Counted from the stretch's first letter, positions 23,201 through 30,823 are shown. The stretch: DNA of 46,710 bases from Prevotella sp. (GCA_015060485.1 SUYI01000029.1:1-46710); one strand, 5' to 3'. Numbers and translations are program-made. Notes: generated by a model from the sequence alone, not told the origin.

Positions 23201-24803
23201 CATCCCCGGCATCTCGCTCATCTCACCCCCACCCCATCACGACATCTACTCTATTGAAGATTTGGCACAGCTTATCTTCGACCTGAAGAATATCAACCCG
23301 ACCGCTGCCGTCAGCGTAAAGCTGGTAGCCGAGAGTGGCGTGGGAACAATCGCTGCTGGTGTAGCTAAGGCTAAGGCCGACCTGATTGTTATCTCTGGTG
23401 CCGAGGGTGGTACGGGTGCATCGCCTGCCAGCAGTATGCGATTCGCTGGTATCTCACCTGAGATAGGTCTGGCTGAGACGCAGCAGACACTGGTGATGAA
23501 CGGACTGAGAAATCAGGTGCGCCTGCAGACCGACGGACAGTTGAAGACAGCCAAGGATGTGATTATCATGGCCTTGCTGGGCGCCGACGAGTTTTCGTTT
23601 GGTACGCTACCGCTGATTGTGCTGGGTTGTGTGATGATGCGTAAGTGCAATACCAATACCTGTCCGATGGGGGTGGCTACGCAGAACCCGGAGTTGCGCA
23701 AGCACTTCGAGGGTCGTGCAGAATATGTTGTGAATTTCTTCACCTTCCTGGCCGAACAGGTGCGCGAGTACCTCAGTGAGATGGGTGTGACGAGTCTGAA
23801 GGAGATTATAGGACATACAGAGCTGATTGAGGTAGCCCACCCAAGCCCTCCCAAAGGGAGGGATGTTGAGAAATGGCGGACCATCGACTTAAGGCGACTG
23901 CTGCATAAGCCGGAGACAGACAAGGCTCTCTACTGGGATCGTGGCGCCTATACGAAGGTCAGCGGTGTGAAGGATGAAGAGATTATCAAGGCTGCCGAGA
24001 AGGCTATCAATGATGGCGAGGAGGTGACACTCGACTACGCTATCAAGAATACCGACCGTGCCGTTACCACGATGCTCTCTGGCGTCATCGCCAAGAAATA
24101 TGGTGAGGCTGGTTTGCCCGACAATACGATAAACATCAAGTTCAAAGGCTCGGCAGGACAGAGTTTCGGTGCTTTTGCCGTTCACGGAGTGAACTTGAAA
24201 CTCGAGGGTGAGTGTAACGACTACTTTGGAAAGGGACTTTCAGGCGGTCGCATCTCGATTCTCCCGCCAGCCCGTAGTGGTGAGGATTTCCATGCAGAAG
24301 AAAACATCATAGCTGGCAACACAGGATTGTATGGTGCTACCTCTGGCGAACTCTATATCAATGGTAAGGTAGGTGAGCGCTTTGGTGTGCGTAACTCAGG
24401 TGCCATAGCTGTGATTGAAGGTGCTGGCGACCACTGCTGCGAGTATATGACTGGCGGTCGTGTGGTAGTGCTGGGTAAGACTGGCCGCAACTTCGCCGCA
24501 GGAATGAGTGGTGGTGTGGCTTACGTCTACGATCCCGATCATACCTTCGACTACTTCTGCAACATGGATATGGTAGAACTTGGACTCGTTGAGGACAGCG
24601 TTAGTCGCAAGGAATTGCTCGAACTTATCCGTCAGCACTATCTGCATACAGGTTCAGCCCTCGCAGGACGTATGCTCGACGACTGGCAGCGCTACGTGGT
24701 AGACTTCATCCAGGTTGTACCTATCGAGTACAAGCGCGTGCTGCAGGAAGAGCAGAACAAGAAACTTCAAGAAAAAATTGCAAACATCCAGCGCGACTAT
24801 TAA
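20250..24803 (+). CDS. gltB: Glutamate synthase, large subunit
   Basis: A 1517-residue protein. After a propeptide of about 30 residues the class II glutaminase nucleophile appears in EHDACGVGMV, with NGEINTIRGNR downstream. The FMN/synthase domain has AMSFGALSIEAHEALA, RSNTGEGGED, GAKPGEGGQLPGFKV and the 3Fe-4S cysteines CVMMRKCNTNTCPMG. The C-terminal GXGXG domain has SGGVAYVYD. It makes two glutamates from glutamine and 2-oxoglutarate. Two repeat-derived inserts are translated: LSPLTSHLSPLK (about 787-798) and AHPSPPKGRD (about 1195-1204). gltD follows at once. The promoter resembles that of trp, which suggests shared control. Confidence 0.97.
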   Translation: MTKCKLQTSERLQKEAYSQQGLYQSHYEHDACGVGMVVNIHGGKSHDLVDNALKVLENMEHRGAETRDKTGDGAGIMLQIPHEFILLQGIPVPEKGKYGTGLVFLPKDEKAQQEILSVMIEEIEREGLQLMHLRAVPTNPEVLGAAAREVEPDIKQIFVTGIADEQVPVFERILYKVRKRIENRIDNEDFYICSLSNKNIIYKGMLTSGQLRRYFPDLSNDYFTSGLALVHSRFSTNTFPKWKLAQPFRLLAHNGEINTIRGNRGWMKARESVLNSEALGDIKDLRPIVQDGMSDSASLDNVFEFLMLSGLSLPQAMAILVPESFNDKNPISEDLKAFYEYHSILMEPWDGPAALLFSDGRYAGGMLDRNGLRPSRYTITKQGMIVVASEVGVMDFEPGDVVSKGRLQPGKILLIDTQEGKIYYDGEIKEQLAKAHPYREWLNENRVQLEKLKSGRHVENSVSNFEQKLVTFGFGQEDIDKTIVPMATAGQEPVAAMGNDTPLAVISDRPQILFNYFRQQFAQVTNPAIDPIREELVMSLTEYIGAVGTNILTPDASNCKMVRLPQPVLTNTQLDILCNIRYKGFNTKKLPILFDMEKGEEGLRQALDDLCHQAEASVDEGVNYIILSDRDIDETHAAIPSLLAVSAVHHYLISVGKRVQTALIVESGEIREVMHAALLLGYGASALCPYMTFAVLDDLVKRGKIQEEYATAEKNYIKAVDKGLKKIMSKMGISTIRSYRGAKIFESIGLSEDLLRRYFGTEVSTIGGVGLKEIARDAIRLHHEAFLSPLTSHLSPLKNQGLFAWRKDGIKHAWNPETIAQLQLATRQGNYDKFKDWAKIVDEKESPIFIRDFFKFKKAAKPTPIDEVEPVESIVKHFVTGAMSFGALSIEAHEALALAMNKLGARSNTGEGGEDNARYHSEVDGVSLSSKTKQIASGRFGVTAEYLVNAEEIQIKVAQGAKPGEGGQLPGFKVNEIIAKTRNAIPGISLISPPPHHDIYSIEDLAQLIFDLKNINPTAAVSVKLVAESGVGTIAAGVAKAKADLIVISGAEGGTGASPASSMRFAGISPEIGLAETQQTLVMNGLRNQVRLQTDGQLKTAKDVIIMALLGADEFSFGTLPLIVLGCVMMRKCNTNTCPMGVATQNPELRKHFEGRAEYVVNFFTFLAEQVREYLSEMGVTSLKEIIGHTELIEVAHPSPPKGRDVEKWRTIDLRRLLHKPETDKALYWDRGAYTKVSGVKDEEIIKAAEKAINDGEEVTLDYAIKNTDRAVTTMLSGVIAKKYGEAGLPDNTINIKFKGSAGQSFGAFAVHGVNLKLEGECNDYFGKGLSGGRISILPPARSGEDFHAEENIIAGNTGLYGATSGELYINGKVGERFGVRNSGAIAVIEGAGDHCCEYMTGGRVVVLGKTGRNFAAGMSGGVAYVYDPDHTFDYFCNMDMVELGLVEDSVSRKELLELIRQHYLHTGSALAGRMLDDWQRYVVDFIQVVPIEYKRVLQEEQNKKLQEKIANIQRDY
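22610..22644. repeat. Heptamer repeat inside gltB (CTCACCT x5)
   Basis: Units CTCACCT, CTCACTT, CTCACCT, CTCACCT, CTCAAAA, translated as LSPLTSHLSPLK, the same peptide as the insert in CarA although there the gene lies on the other strand. Confidence 0.9.
23836..23862. repeat. 27-bp dyad element inside gltB
   Basis: It ends with CCCTCCC, AAA, GGGAGGG, a perfect 7-bp hairpin, preceded by CCCACCCAAG. Such elements are normally intergenic in Bacteroidetes. Here it is read through as AHPSPPKGRD. Confidence 0.75.
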
Positions 24804-24806
24804 TGG

Positions 24807-24834
24807 TTATTGTTTATTGGTTATTGTTTATTGA
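24807..24834. repeat. Heptamer repeat between gltB and gltD (TTATTGT type)
   Basis: Units TTATTGT, TTATTGG, TTATTGT, TTATTGA in the 36-bp gap. An in-frame TTG inside it extends the gltD frame but is not the likely start. Confidence 0.85.
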
Positions 24835-24839
24835 AAACT

Positions 24840-26204
24840 ATGGGAAATCCGAAAGCATTCATGGAGATACACCGCCAGGAGGCGGGATACCGTCCGATTC
24901 ACGATAGAATCCACGATTTTGGTGAGGTAGAGCAGACACTCAACACTCGCGAACGTAAACTGCAGGCCTCGCGCTGCATGGACTGCGGCGTACCTTTCTG
25001 CCATTGGGCCTGTCCGCTGGGCAACAAAGCACCCGAATGGAACGATGCATTATACAAAGGCGATTGGGAGTTGGCATACCGCTTACTTAATAGTACTAAC
25101 CCATTCCCCGAGTTCACCGGCCGTATCTGTCCCGCTCTGTGCGAGAAGGCTTGTGTGCTGAATCGTTTCAACCACGAGCCGACGACGAACCGCGAAGACG
25201 AATGCGCCATCACAGAGATGGCCTTCCAGGAGGGATTCATCCTGCCCCACACCGACATCGTGCGTAATGGAAAGACGGTGGCTGTCATCGGCGCTGGACC
25301 TGCCGGACTCGCTGCTGCCAACGACCTGAATCTAATGGGCTACAAGGTAACAGTATTCGAGAAGAACGAGGCTGCAGGCGGACTGCTCCGCTATGGTATC
25401 CCCAACTTCAAACTCAACAAGGCCATCATCGATCGTCGTATCAAGCTGCTGGAGCAGGAGGGAATAGAGTTTAAGTATGGACAGGAGGTAAAGTGGGCTG
25501 AGGCAATGCCTCAGCTTACGAGACAATTTGATGCCATCGTGATGGCATCAGGCACGCCTACCGCCCGCGATCTCAAGGCTCCCGGCCGTGAGCTGAAGGG
25601 GGTTCATTTCGCCCTCGAGATGCTCTCTCAGCAGAACCGTGTGCTGGCAGGTATGGAGTTCTCGAAGGACGAGCGCGTAACGGCCAAGGGCAAGGACGTC
25701 CTCGTCATCGGCGGTGGCGACACCGGCTCCGACTGCATCGGCACTGCCCATCGTCAGGGCTGCAAGAGCGTTACTCAGATTGAGATTATGCCTAAACCCG
25801 CGGAAGGTCCAGAGGATCCGCAGAACCCTTGGCCCAACTGGCCCCGCACCCTCAAGACTACATCAAGTCACGAGGAGGGTTGCACCCGCCGCTGGAACAT
25901 CAACACCCTGGAGTTCTTAGGCGAGAATGGCAAACTGAATGGCGTGAAGGTTCAGGAGATTGATTGGAAGCCAAACCCAGAGGGTGGTCGCCCCATCATG
26001 GTCGAGAAAGGCAAGCCCGAAATCATTAAGGCTGAACTCTGTCTGCTGGCTATGGGATTCCTAAAGCCTGAACATCCGGAGTACCCAGAGAATGTATTCG
26101 TTTGTGGCGACTCTGCCAACGGCGCCAGCCTCGTAGTTCGCGCTATGGCCAGCGGCAAGCAGACCGCTCTGAAAGTTGATCAGTTTCTCACCTCTCACCC
26201 CTAA
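24840..26204 (+). CDS. gltD: Glutamate synthase, small subunit
   Basis: A 454-residue FAD/NAD(P)H-dependent protein. The N-terminal cysteines CMDCGVPFCHWACPLGN and CPALCEKAC would bind the 4Fe-4S clusters. VIGAGPAGLAAAND is the FAD loop and VIGGGDTGSDCIG the NAD(P)H loop; the FAD-contacting VFVCGDSANGASLVVRA ends the domain. It passes electrons to GltB. ATG 24840 (MGNPKAFMEIHRQEAGYR) was chosen over the TTG at 24810, which lies in the repeat. The last residues (LTSHP) and the stop codon come from another heptamer repeat. Confidence 0.96.
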   Translation: MGNPKAFMEIHRQEAGYRPIHDRIHDFGEVEQTLNTRERKLQASRCMDCGVPFCHWACPLGNKAPEWNDALYKGDWELAYRLLNSTNPFPEFTGRICPALCEKACVLNRFNHEPTTNREDECAITEMAFQEGFILPHTDIVRNGKTVAVIGAGPAGLAAANDLNLMGYKVTVFEKNEAAGGLLRYGIPNFKLNKAIIDRRIKLLEQEGIEFKYGQEVKWAEAMPQLTRQFDAIVMASGTPTARDLKAPGRELKGVHFALEMLSQQNRVLAGMEFSKDERVTAKGKDVLVIGGGDTGSDCIGTAHRQGCKSVTQIEIMPKPAEGPEDPQNPWPNWPRTLKTTSSHEEGCTRRWNINTLEFLGENGKLNGVKVQEIDWKPNPEGGRPIMVEKGKPEIIKAELCLLAMGFLKPEHPEYPENVFVCGDSANGASLVVRAMASGKQTALKVDQFLTSHP

Positions 26205-26214
26205 CCCCTAACCC
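26187..26214. repeat. Heptamer repeat spanning the gltD stop codon
   Basis: Units CTCACCT, CTCACCC, CTAACCC, CTAACCC. It encodes the gltD C-terminus LTSHP, provides its TAA and reaches to 6 bp before the dapF ATG. Confidence 0.85.
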
Positions 26215-26219
26215 CTATT

Positions 26220-27032
26220 ATGACCAAGATCCATTTCACCAAGATGCACGGCTGCGGCAACGACTATATCTATGTCAATGTCATGCAGTATCCCATTGCC
26301 GATCCTGTTCATGCATCCATCCTTTGGAGCGATCGCCACAAGGGCATCGGCTCCGACGGACTCGTGTTGATTGGCGCGTCTCCCATTCCAGAGGCCGACT
26401 ATAGCATGCGTATCTTCAATGCTGACGGCTCAGAGGCCATGATGTGCGGCAATGCCTCGCGGTGTATCGGGAAGTATCTCTATGAAAGGGGCCTCACCAT
26501 ACAAACACAAATACGATTGCTGACCAAGTCTGGCATCAAGACGCTCAACCTCCACGTCCGAGACGGCGTGGTGGAGAGCGTTACCGTCGACATGGGCGCA
26601 CCCCAGCTCGAGAACCCAGAGCAGTTCGTTATTTCACGTGGACTGGATCAAGGCACATTTGTCTCGATGGGCAATCCACATTACGTCATCTTCACGGACA
26701 ATGTGGACCAGGTGGGCGAAACGGGTCGCGTATTAGAGCATCACCCCGCCTTTCCTCAGCGCTGCAACATCGAGCTCGCCCGTATAGAGGACGACGGTAG
26801 CATCCGCACCCGCGTCTGGGAGCGTGGCAGCGGCATCACCCAAGCCTGCGGTACCGGCGCCTGCGCCACCGCTGTTGCCGCCTTCGTCACAGGCCGTGCC
26901 GGTCGGAAGTCACAGATTGTCATGGATGGCGGCACGCTCAGCATTGAATGGCGCGAGAGTGATAACCATGTCTATATGACTGGTCCCGCCACCTTTGTCT
27001 TCGACGGCGAAATAGAACTTCAAACAACATAA
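26220..27032 (+). CDS. dapF: Diaminopimelate epimerase
   Basis: A 270-residue protein with the two catalytic cysteines, Cys76 in [10 protein letters not shown] and Cys210 in [11 protein letters not shown], and the N-terminal [12 protein letters not shown]. It turns LL-diaminopimelate into the meso form for lysine and peptidoglycan. It lies 15 bp after gltD and 5 bp before dapL, so the four genes probably form one transcript, linking glutamate formation with a glutamate-dependent transamination. Confidence 0.95.
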   Translation: MTKIHFTKMHGCGNDYIYVNVMQYPIADPVHASILWSDRHKGIGSDGLVLIGASPIPEADYSMRIFNADGSEAMMCGNASRCIGKYLYERGLTIQTQIRLLTKSGIKTLNLHVRDGVVESVTVDMGAPQLENPEQFVISRGLDQGTFVSMGNPHYVIFTDNVDQVGETGRVLEHHPAFPQRCNIELARIEDDGSIRTRVWERGSGITQACGTGACATAVAAFVTGRAGRKSQIVMDGGTLSIEWRESDNHVYMTGPATFVFDGEIELQTT

Positions 27033-27037
27033 GAAAT

Positions 27038-28270
27038 ATGGCATTAGTAAACATCCACTTCCTGAACCTCCAGAACAACTACCTGTTCGCCGACATCGCC
27101 AAGAAGGTCAATGCCTTCAAGGTGATGCACCCACGTGCCGACGTTATCTCGCTCGGCATCGGCGACGTCACCCAACCGCTGTGTCCTGCCGTTACGGAGG
27201 CTATGCACCGCGCTGTCGACGAGATGGCTTCCGCCGAGGGATTTCGCGGCTACGGTCCTGAGCAGGGCTACGACTTCCTGCGCGAAGCGATATTGAAGAA
27301 CGACTTCCTGCCGCGTGGCATCCACCTCGACATCGACGAGGTCTTCATCAACGACGGCGCGAAGTCCGACACGGGTAACTTCCAGGAGCTGCTCCACTGG
27401 GACAATTTCATCGGCGTCACCGACCCCATCTATCCCGTCTATATCGACTCCAACGTGATGATAGGCCGCTGCGGCGTCTTCAAAGACGGTCGCTGGACCA
27501 ACGTGCGCTATATGCCCACCCATGCAGAGAACGGTTTTGTGCCAGAGTTGCCCAAGGGGCGTCCCGTCGATGTCATCTACCTGTGCTATCCCAATAACCC
27601 CACGGGTACGGTTATCACCAAGCAGGAACTGCGCAAGTGGGTGAACTACGCGCTGAAGAACGACGCCCTCATCCTCTACGATGCCGCCTATCAGGCCTAC
27701 ATCCAGGACCCGAAGATACCGCACTCTATCTACGAGATTCGTGGCGCCCGCAAGTGTGCCGTCGAGTTCCGTTCTTATTCCAAAACAGCTGGTTTCACAG
27801 GTGTCCGTTGCGGCTATACCATCGTACCGAAGGAGGTCTCCGTCAGCACTTTCGAGGGCGAGCGCATCTCGCTCAACCAGTTGTGGCTGCGTCGCCAGTG
27901 TACGAAATTCAATGGCTGCAGCTACATCTCCCAGCGTGCCGCCGAGGCCATCTACACGCCAGAGGGCAAGCAACAGATTAAGGCCACCATCGACTACTAC
28001 ATGCAGAACGCCAAGAAGATGTTGGATACCCTGCGTTCGCTTGGCTACGAATGCTACGGCGGCGAGAATGCCCCCTACGTCTGGATGCGCACCCCCGACG
28101 GCATGTCGTCCTGGCAATTCTTCGAGGCTCTGCTCTATGGCGCTAACGTCGTCTGCACCCCCGGCGTAGGTTTCGGTCCCAGCGGCGAGGGCTACGTCCG
28201 CTTCACCGCCTTCGGCAGTCACGAAAAAACAGAAGAAGCATTACGTCGCATAAAAGCTTGGAGCAAATAA
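27038..28270 (+). CDS. dapL: LL-diaminopimelate aminotransferase
   Basis: A 410-residue class I/II aminotransferase. The PLP lysine is Lys249 in SYSKTAGFTGVRCGY; LCYPNNPTGT and GIGDVTQPL near the start are typical of DapL. It converts tetrahydrodipicolinate directly to LL-diaminopimelate using glutamate, bypassing the acylated intermediates. That gives dapL-dapF as a two-step route to meso-diaminopimelate. A strong terminator follows. Confidence 0.95.
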   Translation: MALVNIHFLNLQNNYLFADIAKKVNAFKVMHPRADVISLGIGDVTQPLCPAVTEAMHRAVDEMASAEGFRGYGPEQGYDFLREAILKNDFLPRGIHLDIDEVFINDGAKSDTGNFQELLHWDNFIGVTDPIYPVYIDSNVMIGRCGVFKDGRWTNVRYMPTHAENGFVPELPKGRPVDVIYLCYPNNPTGTVITKQELRKWVNYALKNDALILYDAAYQAYIQDPKIPHSIYEIRGARKCAVEFRSYSKTAGFTGVRCGYTIVPKEVSVSTFEGERISLNQLWLRRQCTKFNGCSYISQRAAEAIYTPEGKQQIKATIDYYMQNAKKMLDTLRSLGYECYGGENAPYVWMRTPDGMSSWQFFEALLYGANVVCTPGVGFGPSGEGYVRFTAFGSHEKTEEALRRIKAWSK

Positions 28271-28296
28271 CTCTCACTTTAAGTTGAGACTTTCAC

Positions 28297-28335
28297 CCTC
28301 GGCACCCGATTTTTGGGCTTGCCGAGGTTTTTTTT
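28297..28335 (+). terminator. Rho-independent terminator after dapL
   Basis: CCTCGGCA (28297-28304) pairs with TGCCGAGG (28320-28327), with an inner CCC/GGG pair, followed by eight T residues. It closes the gltB-gltD-dapF-dapL unit. Confidence 0.92.
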
Positions 28336-28400
28336 ATGCACCTTTTACTAACTTTACAACCCCAAAATAAGAATTTGATGAAAAAAAAATGCTATTCTCA

Positions 28401-28440
28401 TGCAGTCTTTTCCGTAATAGCAGTACTATATAGATAGAGA
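28401..28440 (+). promoter_or_regulatory. ECF-type promoter motif, copy 1 (before the sigma-barrel gene)
   Basis: TGCAGTC (28401-28407), 21 bp, TATAGATAGAGA (28429-28440). Copies with exactly the same spacing stand before the lipoprotein and radical SAM genes. The motif ends only 4 bp before ATG 28445, so the transcript may be leaderless or translation may begin at ATG 28454. Confidence 0.75.
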
Positions 28441-28444
28441 CATT

Positions 28445-30124
28445 ATGCTCACGATGGAGATTGCACGGCTGATAGAACGGTGCAGACAGGGCGACGCGGA
28501 TGCGCTCGGAGAACTGTACAAGGCATACGCCCAGCGAATGCGGGGCGTATGCCGAAGGTATATCAGTGACGAACAGGCGGTGGACGATGTGCTTCACGAC
28601 GCATTCATCATTATCTTCACATCATTCGACAGGTTGAGGGATGTCTCGAAGGCGGAAGGATGGATGATGTCGATAACGAGGAATGTAGCATCGAAATATA
28701 AAGACCACTTGGACTATCAGCCATTCGTACCTTTGAAAGAGGCGGAATCGTTAGTTGCTCCTGATGAAGAGACCAGCGTAAGAGGTGTACCATTGGAGGA
28801 CGTGCTACGCATGGTGGAACGATTGCCCGAGGGTTACGGGCAGGTATTCCGACTGTCAGTATTTGAAGGGATGTCTCACAAGGAGATTGCCGCCATGCTG
28901 GGCATCGAGCCTCATTCTTCATCGTCGCAATTGGCGCGAGCCAAAAGGATGCTTCGAAAGATGATGCAGCAGTATTGGGCTGCCGTGCTTCTGTTGTTGC
29001 TCATGCCTCTCACATTCTTTCTGCTTGAGAAAGATGCAACTACCATCGAAAAGCCCGTTGTGGCAAAGCAGAAAGGGGAACCAAAAGATTCACCGACAGA
29101 ACATTTTAAGGAACCTGTGATAGCTCATCTGCCTATGTGTCATACATGCATTGGTACTGACACGCTACAACCTGTCATTGCTGAGGTTACAGATTCTATT
29201 CCTTCTGTTATGACGGCACAGGAGCAAACAATTCCTGACACCATAGTAACAGACACGACAGAAACGTTACACAAGTTAGAACAGCCATACCACGATATGA
29301 CCAACTTGTCCCCTGACAAACCAGTTGGCAGAACCCGCAACGGGCAAAAGTGGTCAATAGAACTTGCATACACCGGGCAGTTGTCTGAACAGAGCCGCTA
29401 CAACCAGCCATACACTTTCCAGCCCGCGCCGTCAGCCACGCAGTCGCTCCCGGGTCCCAGCCCCAGCCCAGTCGTGCCGAGCAGCATCGACAACTGGACG
29501 GACTACGCTGTCTATCTGGCCAACCATCCGAATGCCGTAAGCGACAAGACCCGCAGCGTCATCATGCGCATCGCCCTGAGCAACGCCAACCAGCCGGCGG
29601 GCGACAAGATTCTGCGCACAAGCCATCACCACATGCCCATCACGTGGTCGCTGGCACTGAAACACAAGTTCGACGACCGCTGGGGCATTGAGACGGGACT
29701 GGGCTACAGCCGCCTGACCTCCGACTTCGAGATGGGCGCCGACGGCAACGTCATCAGCGAACGGCAGTCCATCCATTATATCGGCATCCCCGTGAAGGGC
29801 CTTTACCACATATATAATAAGGAGATGTGGAGCCTCTACGGCAGCGCGGGTCTGACGATGGAAATCCCCGTGTCGTCAACACTCCGTTCCGACTACTTCG
29901 TGAACGGCCAGTATGAAACCACCGACAAGACCACATTCCGCGCCCCGTGGCAGTGGGCGGTTGGCGCAGGTCTTGGCTTACAATTCAACCTCACGCCCAA
30001 TATCGGCTTCTTCACCGAGCCGAGTCTGCAATACTACATCCCGACAGGCAGCGACGTCGAGACCTACCGCACAGAGCATCCGTTTACGTTCTCCCTGCCC
30101 CTCGGCATCAGATTTACCTGGTAA
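28445..30124 (+). CDS. ECF sigma factor fused to a transmembrane helix and an outer-membrane beta-barrel
   Basis: A 559-residue single polypeptide. Residues 5-90 are sigma region 2 (DALGELYKAYAQRM, QAVDDVLHDAFIIIF); 115-172 are region 4 with its helix-turn-helix (LPEGYGQVFRLSVFEGMSHKEIAAMLG). A hydrophobic helix follows at 177-194 (YWAAVLLLLLMPLTFFLL), then a Thr/Pro-rich presumably periplasmic linker to about 345. Residues 390-559 show alternating beta-strands (WGIETGLGYSRL, WQWAVGAGLGLQFN) and end in the aromatic tail LPLGIRFTW typical of barrels inserted by the BAM machinery. In related Bacteroidetes loci the sigma factor and the barrel protein are usually separate genes. Here they share one frame with no stop. 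It would link the cytoplasm to the outer membrane and may be cut to free the sigma part. Start: ATG 28445 or 28454. Confidence 0.85.
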   Translation: MLTMEIARLIERCRQGDADALGELYKAYAQRMRGVCRRYISDEQAVDDVLHDAFIIIFTSFDRLRDVSKAEGWMMSITRNVASKYKDHLDYQPFVPLKEAESLVAPDEETSVRGVPLEDVLRMVERLPEGYGQVFRLSVFEGMSHKEIAAMLGIEPHSSSSQLARAKRMLRKMMQQYWAAVLLLLLMPLTFFLLEKDATTIEKPVVAKQKGEPKDSPTEHFKEPVIAHLPMCHTCIGTDTLQPVIAEVTDSIPSVMTAQEQTIPDTIVTDTTETLHKLEQPYHDMTNLSPDKPVGRTRNGQKWSIELAYTGQLSEQSRYNQPYTFQPAPSATQSLPGPSPSPVVPSSIDNWTDYAVYLANHPNAVSDKTRSVIMRIALSNANQPAGDKILRTSHHHMPITWSLALKHKFDDRWGIETGLGYSRLTSDFEMGADGNVISERQSIHYIGIPVKGLYHIYNKEMWSLYGSAGLTMEIPVSSTLRSDYFVNGQYETTDKTTFRAPWQWAVGAGLGLQFNLTPNIGFFTEPSLQYYIPTGSDVETYRTEHPFTFSLPLGIRFTW

Positions 30125-30128
30125 ACCG

Positions 30129-30168
30129 TGCAGTCTTTTTGCCATAGAAAGGACAATATAAATAGAGA
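30129..30168 (+). promoter_or_regulatory. ECF-type promoter motif, copy 2 (before the lipoprotein gene)
   Basis: TGCAGTC (30129-30135), 21 bp, TATAAATAGAGA (30157-30168), 31 bp before ATG 30200. Spacing and both boxes match copies 1 and 3. Confidence 0.75.
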
Positions 30169-30199
30169 CACATCCGTTATTTTATAAAAGAAGTAAATT

Positions 30200-30748
30200 A
30201 TGAAGTATTACAAAACCCTTGCTTGGACTGTGGCGATAGCCATTGCCGGCACCATGATGACTGCCTGCAGCAGTGACAGTAGTGAATCCGAAAAGCCCTT
30301 CACCACCTGTCCCGTGTCAGAAAGTACGCTCTACGCCTGTGGCATCGGTCAGCCAGGAACGCGCTCTGACGCAGGAATTCTCTTTACCGAAGATGATATT
30401 CTGTGGTTCGACGCTAACACCCGTGAGATACGCTTCCGCGACACGATGGAACCGCTGCGTGAAAAGATCCCGTTGCTTGCCAGTGTCGATTTCTATATCG
30501 GTGGCGAATACCTCTTTTCTGGCGGAGCCACCTTCGTCGGTCTTATCTGTAGCCAGATGTTCGATGATCTCGTACTCTGCTGCGGGAAGATTGACGGCGA
30601 GGTAATCGACGATGGTCACTATTACCTCTACGACTGCTACCCCACACAATTCATCAATGACGAGCGGGTGCAGGCCAACATCCAGAAGCGCGCCCCGCAG
30701 TGGGAAACCTTCACGAAATACTTGGATAGTAAGGGCAAACTGAAGTAA
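30200..30748 (+). CDS. Lipoprotein of unknown function
   Basis: A 182-residue protein with a signal peptide and lipobox (MTAC, Cys23) followed by a Ser/Asp-rich stretch, so it is a lipoprotein of the inner or outer membrane. The mature part (for example FTEDDILWFDANTREIRF, ASVDFYIGGEYLFS) looks like a small folded domain. I do not recognise a named family. It stands 75 bp after the sigma-barrel gene with its own copy of the ECF promoter motif, so it is probably a target of that sigma factor and may be a partner of the barrel in signalling or a substrate-side component. Confidence 0.8.
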   Translation: MKYYKTLAWTVAIAIAGTMMTACSSDSSESEKPFTTCPVSESTLYACGIGQPGTRSDAGILFTEDDILWFDANTREIRFRDTMEPLREKIPLLASVDFYIGGEYLFSGGATFVGLICSQMFDDLVLCCGKIDGEVIDDGHYYLYDCYPTQFINDERVQANIQKRAPQWETFTKYLDSKGKLK

Positions 30749-30763
30749 TAACCTCCCGCCCTG

Positions 30764-30803
30764 TGCAGTCATTCGTTGCAATTTTGGACTTTATAAGTAG
30801 AGA
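30764..30803 (+). promoter_or_regulatory. ECF-type promoter motif, copy 3 (before the radical SAM gene)
   Basis: TGCAGTC (30764-30770), 21 bp, TATAAGTAGAGA (30792-30803), 20 bp before ATG 30824. Same spacing as copies 1 and 2. Confidence 0.75.
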
Positions 30804-30820
30804 ACAAAATTGCAACGAAT
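30771..30820. promoter_or_regulatory. 16-bp dyad around the third ECF promoter
   Basis: ATTCGTTGCAATTTTG (30771-30786) is the exact reverse complement of 30805-30820, and the TATAAGTAGAGA box lies between the arms. It is absent from the other two copies. It could be an operator for a second regulator, or fold in the transcript next to the start codon at 30824. Confidence 0.75.
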
Positions 30821-30823
30821 TGT

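Noticed and set aside
24810..24839. TTG start for gltD ten codons upstream
   Set aside because: The codons are those of the TTATTGT heptamer array; the family starts at the ATG at 24840.
27044..28222. 392-codon open frame opposite dapL on the minus strand
   Set aside because: It lies wholly within a clear enzyme gene, has low-complexity composition and no domain; it arises from the codon bias of dapL.
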